Below are positions 25,613 to 34,662 of a stretch of DNA of 64,000 bases, piece after piece. The notes below the pieces were generated by a model. The model was not told where the DNA came from. It saw only the letters and a list, made by a program, of their open reading frames with translations, and did no database searches. Both the position numbers and the translations under genes were made by a program. How positions within the stretch are numbered: the first letter of the stretch is position 1; the number at the start of each line of letters is the position of its first letter. Origin of the DNA: CAZTCJ01 sp964612085 (GTDB lineage Bacteria; Pseudomonadota; Alphaproteobacteria; JAJFIK01); assembly GCA_964612085.1 (NCBI GenBank), contig CAZTCJ010000005.1, positions 31,244 to 95,243 on the forward strand. Direction: 5' to 3'.

Positions 25613-25954
25613 TTACAGGGAACGCGGTTCCGCATCCGCCGCCAAAGCGGTTTCGGCGACCATCTCGAAGCCTTCGAAATTGGGATGGCCGATATAAAGA
25701 TCCCCGTGGCTTCCCGCATTCTTGTGGGCAAGCCGGAAGGCCTCGGACCGGGTCCAATCCTCAAAATGCGCCTTGGACGCCCACACCGTATGGGACGCGT
25801 AAAGCGTATACTCTTCGGTGGCCGGGCCCTTCAGAAGATGGAACGTCTTGAAGCCGGGCAGATCCTTCAGATGACTGTCCCGATCCCGCCAGAGCGCTTC
25901 GAAAGCCTCTTCCTGACCCAAACGAATCTTAAACCGGTTCATGGCGATAAACAT
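25613..25954 (-). CDS. Antibiotic biosynthesis monooxygenase (ABM) / heme monooxygenase-like protein
   Basis: A 113-residue dimeric ferredoxin-like-fold protein. It has FIAMNRFKIRLGQEEAFEALWRDRDSHLKDLPGFKTFHLLKG and, later, HTVWASKAHFEDWTRSEAFRLAHKNAG. The Asn in MNRF, the Trp in HFEDW and the late His in FRLAHKN correspond to the Asn-Trp-His set of IsdG/HmoA heme-degrading oxygenases. That similarity supports heme degradation or a related cofactor-free oxidation. It is followed by NnrU on the same strand, 50 bases away. Confidence 0.8.
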   Translation of the reverse strand: MFIAMNRFKIRLGQEEAFEALWRDRDSHLKDLPGFKTFHLLKGPATEEYTLYASHTVWASKAHFEDWTRSEAFRLAHKNAGSHGDLYIGHPNFEGFEMVAETALAADAEPRSL

Positions 25955-26071
25955 GGTGCACGGATCTCCTTGGCCAAACCTGCCCTCTATGACTCACACG
26001 TCTTAGCATATGACGGGCGCCCTATCATAGGGTCACCGGCATGCGCCGGGGGCTTGTGGACCGGCCTTATG

Positions 26072-27586
26072 TCAGAAAAAGAGTTGAACCCAGGTGCCGT
26101 CAATCCGGGTCAAGGTCGACCGGACAGCCGGCAGGATGGGCTCATCCGCCAGATCCTCCGCCCAGGCCGCATGGGCGGCCTTGAGCCGGGCCACGGTCTC
26201 CGGATGCGCTTCCGCCAGATTGGTTGTCTCGCCCGGGTCGGCGGTCATATCGTAAAGCATGGTCAATTGGCCGTGCGGCGAGTCCATCGGCCAGCCGCCG
26301 TCCGGAGGCGTCAGGCGTCCATCCGCTTCAAGATCATCCGGCCTGAGAGTGGTTTTATTGTATTTGATGAGCTTCCAGCGGTTGTCCCGAATGGCGATGT
26401 TAGGGCCTGCCCGCCAGTAAAGATAGGTGTGCGGCGTATCTGGGTCATTGCCAGTGAGATAGGGCAGCAGGTCCACACTGTCCTCGGTGCCGCCTTGCGC
26501 CTGGGCCACGCTGAGAAAGGTCGCCATGAGATCGAGCGCGCTGGCGGGCCGGTCGTATATCGTGCCGGACGGAAGGCCGGCGGGCCAACTCATGATGAAA
26601 GGCACGCGCACGCCCCCTTCATGGTAGTAGCGCTTGAAGCCCCTGTAAGGCGCATTCGAACAGGCGCCTTGAATATAATCGACACAGCCATTGTCGCTCA
26701 GAAACACGATCAGCGTGTTCTCATATTGCCCGGCCTTCTTCAGCGCCCCGACGACCCGGCCCACGCTTTCATCGAGAGACGCCACCATGGCCGCATAGAC
26801 ACGCGCCTTTGCATCGGCAATGTGGCGGTAGGGGTCCAGATACCGTTCCGTGGCCTGGAGCGGCGTATGCGGCGCTATGTGACTGAGAAGCAAGAAAAAG
26901 GTGCTGTCCTTGTTCCGCTCAATGAACGACACCGCTTCGTCGGTGAAGACATCGGTCAGATATCCATCGACCGTAACGGTTTCGGTACCACGCACGATCC
27001 GGAATCGCCGGGCTCGTGTTCCGGGCACCGGGCGCGGACCTATCTGAACGGTTTCAACACCCTCCGCCTGGGGATCGATATAGATCGACCCGCCCGCAAG
27101 CAGGCCGAAAAATTCGTCGAACCCGCGATTGACCGGATGATACGGGTCCGGATAGCCCAGATGCCATTTCCCGATCAGGCCGGTCCGGTAACCAGCGGCC
27201 TTCAGCGCATCCGCCAGCGTGCGCTCCCCGACTGCCATGCCTGTGCGGATGTCCCGCCCCGCCGGATTGAATTCCCATCCATGGCGCTGCTGGTAGCGCC
27301 CGGTCATCAGCCCTGCGCGCGACGGGCTGCACACCGGGTGCGAGACATAGCCTTGGGTCAGGCGCACCCCCTCCCGCGCCAGGGCGTCGATATGGGGTGT
27401 GGAGATGATCTCCCCGCCATAGGCCCCCACATCCCCGATCCCCAGATCGTCGGCGAGAATGAAAACGATGTTGGGACGGGAGGGGTCCGCCTGCTCCGGC
27501 TGCCCCGCCATGCCCGCCGAGGCAGCCGCACACAGGGCAAGGACGGCGCTCCACAGCGCCGCGAAAGTCTTCTTGAGGCCCGTCAT
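26072..27586 (-). CDS. Exported sulfatase (arylsulfatase A type)
   Basis: A 504-residue type I sulfatase with a signal peptide (LKKTFAALWSAVLALCAAASA). The metal-site start is PNIVFILADDLGIGDVGAYGG, and the formylglycine motif is CSPSRAGLMTGR with Cys86 as the residue converted to formylglycine. Further signatures are GLIGKWHLG, APHTPL and VFLSDNGC. It shares this layout with the second sulfatase at 32995-34461. It lies downstream of the TonB receptor gene on the same strand. The start is chosen by signal-peptide position; an upstream start at 27649 is possible. The substrate is unknown, but C-type sulfatases need the formylglycine-generating enzyme found at 44032. Confidence 0.93.
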   Translation of the reverse strand: MTGLKKTFAALWSAVLALCAAASAGMAGQPEQADPSRPNIVFILADDLGIGDVGAYGGEIISTPHIDALAREGVRLTQGYVSHPVCSPSRAGLMTGRYQQRHGWEFNPAGRDIRTGMAVGERTLADALKAAGYRTGLIGKWHLGYPDPYHPVNRGFDEFFGLLAGGSIYIDPQAEGVETVQIGPRPVPGTRARRFRIVRGTETVTVDGYLTDVFTDEAVSFIERNKDSTFFLLLSHIAPHTPLQATERYLDPYRHIADAKARVYAAMVASLDESVGRVVGALKKAGQYENTLIVFLSDNGCVDYIQGACSNAPYRGFKRYYHEGGVRVPFIMSWPAGLPSGTIYDRPASALDLMATFLSVAQAQGGTEDSVDLLPYLTGNDPDTPHTYLYWRAGPNIAIRDNRWKLIKYNKTTLRPDDLEADGRLTPPDGGWPMDSPHGQLTMLYDMTADPGETTNLAEAHPETVARLKAAHAAWAEDLADEPILPAVRSTLTRIDGTWVQLFF

Positions 27587-27652
27587 GAAGAGAGATTGTT
27601 CCGAAAAACAGTCAGGCATCGGCATGCCCCAGAGCAAATGACAGCCCAAACG

Positions 27653-27680
27653 AAACGGGGCGGCCCATGCCGCCCCGTTT
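27653..27680 (-). terminator. Intrinsic terminator after the TonB receptor gene
   Basis: AAACGGGGCGGC and GCCGCCCCGTTT form a 12-bp stem with a four-base loop, followed on the minus strand by TTTCGTTTGG. It may partially terminate and lower expression of the downstream sulfatase. Confidence 0.75.
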
Positions 27681-27689
27681 AAGGTCTCG

Positions 27690-30071
27690 TCAGTAACGCG
27701 CGATGAATTCCACCAGGAACCGTCGCGGCAAAGCCGGATTGACCAGATCCCCGTTGGACGCGACGTTCAGATTGTATTCCGTATCGGTCAGGTTATCGAA
27801 GGACCCGGCAATGGTCCAATAGGCCGTATCGATACCCAACCGCATATCGAGCCGCGTGAAGGAGTCGAGCGGATTGACGATAACGCTGCTGATATTCTGC
27901 ACACCGCCTTTTTCATAAACCAGCGACCAGGTGAAGAAGAAGCTGGCCTCATCGAAGGCCGGGCCGTTGAACAAGCTCACGGGATGACGATAGGTGCTGT
28001 TGGCGCTGATCTGGAGGTCGCGCAGGCGCGGCAGGCGCTGACCGAGCGAGTCCTGGTTGCCTCCCGAAACATTATCAAAGATTTCGGTCACCTCACCGTC
28101 CTGGGCGGCAACGCCAAGCCCGAGGCGCAAGCTGCCACCCGTCCAATCGATCGGCACGGTGCCAGCCAGTTCGATCTCGAACCCATAGGCTTCCGCGGTG
28201 CCGACATTCTCGATGAAATTCACGGTCGGCGACGGATCCCCGGGATTGCCGTCGGGATCGACCTCGATCCGGTTGCCGTCTGCGTCAAAGCCGAGCGGTT
28301 CCGCCGTATCGGGGTCCAGGAACGGGCACAGTTCTGGACAGCCATTGGACGCCGTATCGAGCAGATCCTCATATTGCACGAAATAGGCTGCCGCCGTCAG
28401 GTTCAGGAAGCCGAACAGTTCCCGCTTATAACCCAGCTCGTAGGTGATGGCGGTTTCTTCGTCATAGACCGGCGAGGATTGGAAGGCATCGGACGGCAGG
28501 GACGCATTCAAATTGATCCCACCATGACGATAGGAGGTCGCCACCTTGCCGTAGATCTGACTGTTCTCAAGGCGCCAGGCCGCCGTCACGCCCCAAGGCA
28601 GATTGGTGAACTCGTTGCCGCCGGCAAAATCGAGGATCGGCTCCGCGACATTGCGGCGAAGCAGCAACACCGTCCCTTCCACTTCATCGAAGGCGTAGCG
28701 GATCTCACCGGTCAGTGTGACCGGGACGAAGTCGAATGTATAATCCGCCGAGCCGTAGATGGCCCAGGAGTTCTGTTCGATATCGATGTCGCGGCAAGCC
28801 AGGAAATTGGCGTCGATCTGCTGGCCGCAGCGCACTTCATCGAGCTGAAGCGGATTGAGGGTCTGGCGAATATCTTCGCTCGAGTTCAACGTATACAGAT
28901 CCGCACCCAGAAGGAACTGGAACGGTCCTTCGAAATCGGAGACGTAACGCAATTCCTGGAAGAAGACATCGGCCGTCGTCACTGTCAGGTTCGCGCGCAT
29001 CCGGCTCGCGGCGGCCAGGCTGGGACCGGCAAAGTCCAGGTCCTCCGTGCGCACCAGTTCCCGCTCACGGTAGTTGGTGATCGAACTGACCGTACCGTGC
29101 CCGAGATCCCAATCAAGACCGAGATGATGGTTTTCGATCTCGTGGGTGGCGAAGTGATCCGTATTGACCATGGTGTCGAACTGATCGACATCCTCGCCAT
29201 TGGCCCGGCGCTGCTCGATTATGGAATTGCGCGACCTCAATGTCGGCGCAAACCGGTCATCGGAATAATCATAGGAATAATAGGCCTGCAGATCGTCCGT
29301 GATGTCGTACCGGACGCCGACGCGATAGCTCTTATAGTTCAGAATATCGAGCGGGGACCCATCCATGCTTCTGAAGAAGCCGTCATCCTGTTCGTCGTAG
29401 ACGCCGTTGAGACGAACGGCGAGTTTGTCGGTCAGCGGAATGTTCACGATGCCTTCGAACAGGAATCGATCCTTGCTGCCGATGGCGCCGAGCGCGCTGA
29501 ACTCGAACTCATCCGTCGGCCGCTGCGTGATCAAATTGATCGTGCCGCCCAAAGAGTTACGCCCGTAAAGCGCCCCTTGCGGTCCGCGCAGAATCTCCAC
29601 GCGCTGCAAATCGAAACTGTCGAAGCGCGCGAAATTCCGGCCGCCGAGGCCGAAGCTCGCGAAATACGCACCGTCACGGTAAAGGCCGGTCGCGGAGGGG
29701 GACGTCCGGTTCCGCGACTGTCCCGCGCCCCGGATGCTCGGTTCCGCCAGATCCGAACTGACGGCTTCCGTGATGGTCAGACCGACGATCTGGTCGGTGA
29801 CGTCCCGCAGATTCCGGACACCGCCGAGATCCGCGATCTGGGTCTGGCCGAGAACGGCGGCGGACCCCGGAAAGTCGAGCAGGGTTTCCTCCCGTTTCCG
29901 GGCCGTGACCACCACCCGTTCCATGGGCACTCTTTCGAGCCCCCGGGCCACGCCGCTTTCCTCTTCAGTGTCCGTGTCCTGAGCTTTAACCTCCAGGGCG
30001 AACGCCAGCACCGCCGCAATCCCCGTCGTAAAAAGCAGTCCCTTCAGATAATTGGTGTTGCGCTGCACCAT
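27690..30071 (-). CDS. TonB-dependent outer-membrane receptor
   Basis: A 793-residue receptor. After a signal peptide (FTTGIAAVLAFALEVKAQD) comes a TonB-box-like VVVTARKREE, then the plug domain with the signatures PSIRGAG, VEILRGPQGALYGRNSLGGTINL and the loop region, and a 22-strand barrel ending RRFLVEFIARY with a terminal aromatic. The group resembles Sphingomonas/Hyphomonas receptors for large organic substrates rather than siderophore receptors. The start MVQRNTN follows GGGGAGGCGAGGGGC directly. A conserved regulon palindrome lies 58 bases upstream. It is divergent to the MmgE/PrpD gene. Confidence 0.93.
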   Translation of the reverse strand: MVQRNTNYLKGLLFTTGIAAVLAFALEVKAQDTDTEEESGVARGLERVPMERVVVTARKREETLLDFPGSAAVLGQTQIADLGGVRNLRDVTDQIVGLTITEAVSSDLAEPSIRGAGQSRNRTSPSATGLYRDGAYFASFGLGGRNFARFDSFDLQRVEILRGPQGALYGRNSLGGTINLITQRPTDEFEFSALGAIGSKDRFLFEGIVNIPLTDKLAVRLNGVYDEQDDGFFRSMDGSPLDILNYKSYRVGVRYDITDDLQAYYSYDYSDDRFAPTLRSRNSIIEQRRANGEDVDQFDTMVNTDHFATHEIENHHLGLDWDLGHGTVSSITNYRERELVRTEDLDFAGPSLAAASRMRANLTVTTADVFFQELRYVSDFEGPFQFLLGADLYTLNSSEDIRQTLNPLQLDEVRCGQQIDANFLACRDIDIEQNSWAIYGSADYTFDFVPVTLTGEIRYAFDEVEGTVLLLRRNVAEPILDFAGGNEFTNLPWGVTAAWRLENSQIYGKVATSYRHGGINLNASLPSDAFQSSPVYDEETAITYELGYKRELFGFLNLTAAAYFVQYEDLLDTASNGCPELCPFLDPDTAEPLGFDADGNRIEVDPDGNPGDPSPTVNFIENVGTAEAYGFEIELAGTVPIDWTGGSLRLGLGVAAQDGEVTEIFDNVSGGNQDSLGQRLPRLRDLQISANSTYRHPVSLFNGPAFDEASFFFTWSLVYEKGGVQNISSVIVNPLDSFTRLDMRLGIDTAYWTIAGSFDNLTDTEYNLNVASNGDLVNPALPRRFLVEFIARY

Positions 30072-30128
30072 GCCCCTCGCCTCCCCATTTTGCCGACCGT
30101 CTGCTGACGAGTCCGTCGATGGATCAAT

Positions 30129-30141
30129 ATTGTTAGACAAT
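30129..30141. promoter_or_regulatory. Regulon palindrome ATTGTTAGACAAT before the TonB receptor gene
   Basis: ATTGT-TAG-ACAAT, a 13-bp inverted repeat with one mismatch class relative to ATTGTC-W-GACAAT elsewhere. An extra half-site ATTGTC follows at 30143. It lies between the divergent TonB receptor and MmgE/PrpD genes and is probably bound by the tandem GntR regulator. Confidence 0.7.
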
Positions 30142-30250
30142 AATTGTCATACGATGTTGAAGCGGAGGAAAGGGTGCCGTATACGGAAATTGCCGAAATG
30201 AGACGCGTATTTGGCAAAATCTAAAACACGTGAGGCTTTACCGCAACAGT

Positions 30251-30265
30251 CTGACAATTTGTCAG
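30251..30265. promoter_or_regulatory. Second inverted repeat, CTGACAA-T-TTGTCAG, before MmgE/PrpD
   Basis: A perfect 7+7 inverted repeat with a single central base. It is preceded by GCAACAGT, and the same context GCAACAGC precedes CTGACA-TAG-TGTCAG at 34646. It has the same half-site as the ATTGTCWGACAAT boxes but in the outward orientation. A promoter operator for the rightward operon is inferred. Confidence 0.6.
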
Positions 30266-30370
30266 CTCAGATGACATGGTCGCTCACGGGTCTTATGCGC
30301 GCTAGACTTTTAGCATCGGCCAGGACTGCAACTGTACGCCTCGCCAAGCGCCGCGACCCCAGGGAGGAAT

Positions 30371-31861
30371 ATGATGAGTCTGAAGACAAACCGGCGGTAC
30401 CTTCTTGCTGGCGCATTGGCAAGCTGCGCGATGCCCCTTCACTGGCCTGCCTTCGCTGCAGACAAAGCCTCACCGAGCCTGCTTGCCGATTTGGGCCGCG
30501 CAATCGCGGCCATGCCGGCGGATGCCCTGTCCGATGCCGTCCGGAACCGGATGGTCTGGACGGTGCTGGACAATGTGGGCGCGACGGCCCATGGCGCGCG
30601 GCTCGCCGCCTCCAAGGCTTTCATCACCGCCATCGGAGGCGTGCCCGGCCATGCCGCATCCGGCACAGACGATACTGCCACTATTCTCGGCTCGGACAAA
30701 AAAGCGCCCACCCCCAATGCGGCGGCGGCCTCGGCCTATGTGATCCACGCCGATGAAGTGGATGACAGCGACAGCCGGGGCAGCATCCGCGCCTCCGCGG
30801 TGATTTTCTCAAGCACGCTGGCGGCGGCGGAAGCTCTGGATGTGGATGGCCCGCGATTTCTCGAGGCGGCCGCCCTCGGCTATACCATTCAGGGCCGCCT
30901 GGCCGCACCCGTCGGCCCCATTCAAGGCTATGGCTGGATGGCATCGGGCGTCTGGGGACCGATCGGCGCCGCCGGCGCGATCGCCCGAATGAGCGGGCTG
31001 ACCGGCGCCCAAACGGCGGATGCCATGGCCATCGCCGCATCCGACGCAGGCGGATTGTTTCAGTATTTCTACGACCAGGCGGAAGAAAAACGCCTGATCG
31101 TGGCACGCAAGGCGCGCACCGCGATTGAGAGCGCGCGCTGGGCCGCCATCGGCGAGCATGTCTCCACGCGCCTGCTCGAAGGCAAGGCCGGGGTCTATCG
31201 CACCATGCTGGGGCCGGACGCCGCTCTGCCGACATCGGAGCAATTGTCCGGCGGGATCGCTCGCCTGGAAGGCCCGCTTCATCTGGTGCCGAAATTTTAT
31301 TCCGCATCCGCCTCCATCATTCCGACGCTCGACGGCCTGACGGAAGACATTCCGGCCAGTATCGACACCAGCAAGATCACGGAGATCGTCGTGAAAGGCA
31401 GCCCGGCCTTCGGAGCGGTCCTCATCCCGAAGCTGGGCGGCAACTATACCCAACCGGAAACGGCCATCGGCGCCCGGATCAATTTCGCTTTCGTGGTCGC
31501 CATGTTCCTGATCCGGCGGTCCGCCCTGCCGGACGACTACACGCCCGCGCTTTTCGCCGATCCCGAGATCGATGCCTTGGCGCGGCGGATCCGCTTCGAA
31601 CCCGTCGACCGGTCCGACACCGTGCTCGACCTGGAGGTCGCCTTTGCCGACGGCACGGTGATGACCACGACAAGCCGCAACCAGGACCGGCTCGCGCCCG
31701 CACCGCTGCACCGGGCCCGGCGGGAAGCCAAATTCGCCGCGCTCTGCGATCATCTCAGTGCGGAGCAACGGGAAAAAGTGGCGGCCCATTGCCGGGCCAT
31801 CGTCTCCGCGCCGTCCATGCGCGGCTGGTCCCACACGCTCGCCGAACTTTTACACCCATGA
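30371..31861 (+). CDS. Exported MmgE/PrpD family protein
   Basis: A 496-residue member of the MmgE/PrpD superfamily (2-methylcitrate dehydratase, iminodisuccinate epimerase, cis-aconitate decarboxylase relatives). NNVGATAHGARLA-like DNVGATAHGARLA and DEVDDSDSRGSIRASAV match the family, and the two-domain layout is normal. Unusually, it begins with MMSLKTNRRYLLAGALASC and a hydrophobic stretch ending AFAAD, a twin-arginine-type or lipoprotein-like export signal. Cytoplasmic family members lack this. The start has AGGA just upstream; the second ATG has better spacing. It is first in an operon with an esterase and is flanked by regulon operators. Confidence 0.83.
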   Translation: MMSLKTNRRYLLAGALASCAMPLHWPAFAADKASPSLLADLGRAIAAMPADALSDAVRNRMVWTVLDNVGATAHGARLAASKAFITAIGGVPGHAASGTDDTATILGSDKKAPTPNAAAASAYVIHADEVDDSDSRGSIRASAVIFSSTLAAAEALDVDGPRFLEAAALGYTIQGRLAAPVGPIQGYGWMASGVWGPIGAAGAIARMSGLTGAQTADAMAIAASDAGGLFQYFYDQAEEKRLIVARKARTAIESARWAAIGEHVSTRLLEGKAGVYRTMLGPDAALPTSEQLSGGIARLEGPLHLVPKFYSASASIIPTLDGLTEDIPASIDTSKITEIVVKGSPAFGAVLIPKLGGNYTQPETAIGARINFAFVVAMFLIRRSALPDDYTPALFADPEIDALARRIRFEPVDRSDTVLDLEVAFADGTVMTTTSRNQDRLAPAPLHRARREAKFAALCDHLSAEQREKVAAHCRAIVSAPSMRGWSHTLAELLHP

Positions 31862-31902
31862 CACAGGCGCGCTCGAAGCCGATACCTCAGGAGGAAACAG
31901 AC

Positions 31903-32916
31903 ATGATCCGGAAACGCATCTTTATAGGGATTTGGAGTGCCGCGCTCCTGCTGGCCGTCCATGCCGCTTTCGGCATCGGGCCCGCCCGCGCCCTGGAGGG
32001 AGAGTATAGCGAGGCCACCGTCCAGTCGGACTTCGCGCCGGGGCCGGTCGCCATCAGCGTCTATACGCCGCCTGGCTACGATCCGGACCGTGAAGATCCC
32101 TACCCGCTCGTGATCCAGCTTCATGGCGGCGGCGGTTCCAACGAGAATATGGAGCGGATGGCAAGATTCCTGGAACAGGCCATCACGGAAGACCGGATCG
32201 AACCGGCCGTGTCCGTCATGCCGTCGGTGGGCCGGTCCTTCTATATGGATTTCAAGGACGGCTCCCAGAAATGGGAAAGCTTCATCACCCAGGATCTGCT
32301 CGCTTACATGCGCGAGACCTACAATGTGACGCCGGGCCGCGAGGGGACACTGATTACCGGTATCTCCATGGGCGGCATGGGCTCCTTGCGCACCGCCTTC
32401 AAGCATCCGGACCTGTTCGAGGCCGTCGCCGGCATGGAACCGGGCATCGAGCCCGCGCTTGCGTTCGACGATATTCAGCTCCGGGACCGGTTCTGGCGCT
32501 CGGACGCGCTTTTCAAGAGGCTCTTCGGCGACCCGGTCGACAAAGACTACTGGGCCGCCAACAATCCGGCGACCATCGCGGCAACGGATCCGGAGCGGCT
32601 GATCGATCTCGCCATCTATCTGGAAGCGGGCGATCAGGATATGTTCTATCTCCATCACGGGACGGAGTTTCTCCACCGCACCCTGTTCGATGCGGGCGTG
32701 AGCCATGAATACCGCATGGTGCGCGGCGCCGACCATATCGGCCCGTCCATCAGACCGCGCTTTCTGGACGCCATGAGCTTTTTCGGGCGTGTGCTCGATC
32801 CGCCGGAATGGGAGAATGAGCGCGTTACGGCGGCACGCAACCGGATCGATCAGTTGAAGCGCCGGGCCGGGTATCCGGTGACGGACCACGATCCCCGCCG
32901 TATCCGGATGGACTAA
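31903..32916 (+). CDS. Exported alpha/beta hydrolase esterase (EstD/FrmB-like)
   Basis: A 337-residue secreted hydrolase with a signal peptide ending PARALEG. PLVIQLHGGGGSNENM gives the oxyanion loop, and TGISMGGMGSL is the nucleophile elbow with Ser in GISMGG. A late GADHIG supplies the probable catalytic His, and an Asp in EAGDQDMF the acid. The layout resembles feruloyl esterase/esterase D (PF00756). The start ATGATCCGG follows AGGAGG. The neighbours suggest release of ester-linked groups from a substrate in the periplasm. Confidence 0.87.
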   Translation: MIRKRIFIGIWSAALLLAVHAAFGIGPARALEGEYSEATVQSDFAPGPVAISVYTPPGYDPDREDPYPLVIQLHGGGGSNENMERMARFLEQAITEDRIEPAVSVMPSVGRSFYMDFKDGSQKWESFITQDLLAYMRETYNVTPGREGTLITGISMGGMGSLRTAFKHPDLFEAVAGMEPGIEPALAFDDIQLRDRFWRSDALFKRLFGDPVDKDYWAANNPATIAATDPERLIDLAIYLEAGDQDMFYLHHGTEFLHRTLFDAGVSHEYRMVRGADHIGPSIRPRFLDAMSFFGRVLDPPEWENERVTAARNRIDQLKRRAGYPVTDHDPRRIRMD

Positions 32917-32935
32917 AAGCCCAGGACAGCAAAAC

Positions 32936-32968
32936 GGATCGCGGCCCCATCATCGAGCGCCGCGATCC
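32936..32968. terminator. Terminator-like hairpin between convergent genes
   Basis: GGATCGCGGC and GCCGCGATCC form a perfect 10-bp stem around a 13-base loop, between the esterase stop (32916) and the convergent sulfatase stop (32995). There is no long T-run, so it is less certain than the others. Confidence 0.65.
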
Positions 32969-32994
32969 ACGCGTATTCAAGACCAACCCGATAG

Positions 32995-34461
32995 TTAGTT
33001 ATAAAGCTGGACCCGGGTGCCGTCCGGCAGCGTGACCTTCGCCTTGCGCTGGCTGTCGAAGGACGGCTCCGGCAGGCTCGACGACCACTCTTCAAAAGCC
33101 GCCGTCAACGCCGCCACCTTTTCCGGTTTCTCCGCCGCCAGATTGTTTTGTTCCGCCGGGTCCTCGGCCAGATTGAACAGCGCCACATATTCGCCGCCAC
33201 CCACGATCTCGATCACGAGCAGTTTCCAGTCGCCCTTGCGGATCGTGTAATTGGGCTGCGTCCGCCACAGCATGGCGGCACGGGGCGCCCCGTCCTCTTC
33301 TCCGGTCACGAACGGCAGCAGGTCGTAGCCGTCCAGACCGGCATCGGAGAGATCGATCGCGGCCGCCGTCAGGGCCGTGACGCTCAGATCGAGGCTCGCC
33401 ACGGTGTGATCGAAGGTGGTGCCCTCCGGCACGACGCCGGGCCAGGACATGATCATCGGCACACGGATGCCACCTTCGAAATAGCTGCCCTTGGAGCCGC
33501 TGAGCGGTTCATTGGAACAGCGGCCCTCGCCGATATAGGCGGCACAGCCATTGTCGCTGAGGAACATGACCAGCGTATTGTCCAGCATGCCCTTGCGCTC
33601 CAGCGCGTCCATCACCGCGCCGACCCCGTCATCGAGGGCCGAGACCATGGCGGCATAGGTCCGCTTTTGCGGATCCTCAATATGGGTGAAGCGGTCGAGA
33701 TAGCGCTTGGTCGCCTGAAGGGGCGTATGCGGTGCAAAATGCGTCAGGGCCAGGAAGAACGGCTCATCGCCCTGATCCTCGATATAAGCCACCGCTTCGT
33801 CAGTCAGGATGTCGGTGAGGTAGCCCTCTTCCGGCTCGAATGCCTCGAAGCCCCGCTCCAGCCGCATGCGCTTCATGCCGCGCCGGGATCCGGGCACCGG
33901 ATCGTCAAAGGACAGATCGCCCGGCTCCAGCTTGGCCAGATAGCCGTTGCCGCCGGCGGCAAAGCCGAAAAACGTATCGAAGCCTTTGCCCAGGGGATGC
34001 ACCTCAGGGGTGCGGCCCAAATGCCATTTGCCGATCATGGCCGTCTTATAGCCCGCCCGCCGGAAGCGCTCCGGCACGGTGACCACTTCAGGCGGAATGC
34101 CGACGCCCTGACGGTCACGGCCGCGCGGATTGAATTCGTACCCGAAGCTTTGCTGATAACGGGCCGTGAACAATCCGGCCCGGGACGGTGCGCAGACGGC
34201 CGCCGTCACATAGCCATTGGAGAAAATCACCCCGCTTGCCGCCAAGGCATTGAGATGGGGGGTCGGAATGTCCGTACCGCCATTGAAGGCCACATCGCCG
34301 TAACCGAGATCGTCGGCGACGATCATGATGACATTCGGGGCCTGCCGGTCCGAAACGCTCGGCGTGGATGCTGGACCGCCGTCCTCACGGGCCGACAGTC
34401 CCGTACAAGCCGTCAGTATCGCTATCAAAGACACAATCGCGTATGGGCTGATACGCATCAT
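32995..34461 (-). CDS. Sulfatase lipoprotein
   Basis: A 488-residue type I sulfatase. The leader has a lipobox LTAC (Cys19), so it is probably anchored to a membrane facing the periplasm or surface. NVIMIVADDLGYGDVAFNGG starts the catalytic domain; the formylglycine motif is CAPSRAGLFTAR with Cys90. MIGKWHLGRTPEVHPLGKGFD and APHTPLQATKRYLDRF follow. It is similar along its length to the other sulfatase in this locus (26072-27586). The ATG follows GGGAGG. A regulon palindrome, ATTGTCAGACAAT, lies about 60 bases upstream. Confidence 0.93.
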   Translation of the reverse strand: MMRISPYAIVSLIAILTACTGLSAREDGGPASTPSVSDRQAPNVIMIVADDLGYGDVAFNGGTDIPTPHLNALAASGVIFSNGYVTAAVCAPSRAGLFTARYQQSFGYEFNPRGRDRQGVGIPPEVVTVPERFRRAGYKTAMIGKWHLGRTPEVHPLGKGFDTFFGFAAGGNGYLAKLEPGDLSFDDPVPGSRRGMKRMRLERGFEAFEPEEGYLTDILTDEAVAYIEDQGDEPFFLALTHFAPHTPLQATKRYLDRFTHIEDPQKRTYAAMVSALDDGVGAVMDALERKGMLDNTLVMFLSDNGCAAYIGEGRCSNEPLSGSKGSYFEGGIRVPMIMSWPGVVPEGTTFDHTVASLDLSVTALTAAAIDLSDAGLDGYDLLPFVTGEEDGAPRAAMLWRTQPNYTIRKGDWKLLVIEIVGGGEYVALFNLAEDPAEQNNLAAEKPEKVAALTAAFEEWSSSLPEPSFDSQRKAKVTLPDGTRVQLYN

Positions 34462-34521
34462 ATTTTCCTCCCGCCTTGAAATTATTCATGCTCGCCACCG
34501 TGAAAGGTGCCACAAGCAGGC

Positions 34522-34534
34522 ATTGTCAGACAAT
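34522..34534. promoter_or_regulatory. Regulon palindrome ATTGTCAGACAAT before the sulfatase lipoprotein
   Basis: A perfect ATTGTC-A-GACAAT inverted repeat, with a further half-site ATTGTCTAAC at 34538 identical to the complement of half of the TonB-receptor site. It lies about 60 bases from the sulfatase start and about 120 bases downstream of the tandem GntR gene. Confidence 0.75.
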
Positions 34535-34645
34535 CTTATTGTCTAACGGCCTGAAACGGCAGGGAAGGGCGCGCTTGGCGGAAACCCCGGCGAAAGGCGT
34601 CTCAAACCTCTCGTTTCCAAGAGATGTGCGGCATTGGTGCAACAG

Positions 34646-34662
34646 CCTGACATAGTGTCAGG
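34646..34662. promoter_or_regulatory. Inverted repeat CCTGACA-TAG-TGTCAGG at the end of the GntR gene
   Basis: A perfect 7+7 inverted repeat that includes the stop codon of the tandem GntR regulator. It shares GCAACAG upstream with the repeat at 30251. It may be a second operator class or act as a terminator for the regulator transcript. Confidence 0.5.

Noticed and set aside
25685..27682. A 665-codon open frame on the plus strand opposite the sulfatase and ABM genes
   Set aside because: It runs through several clear genes and their intergenic spaces and lacks any motif.
27984..30107. A 707-codon open frame on the plus strand opposite the TonB receptor
   Set aside because: It lies entirely within the receptor gene, which has plug and barrel signatures; the plus-strand product shows no conserved domain.
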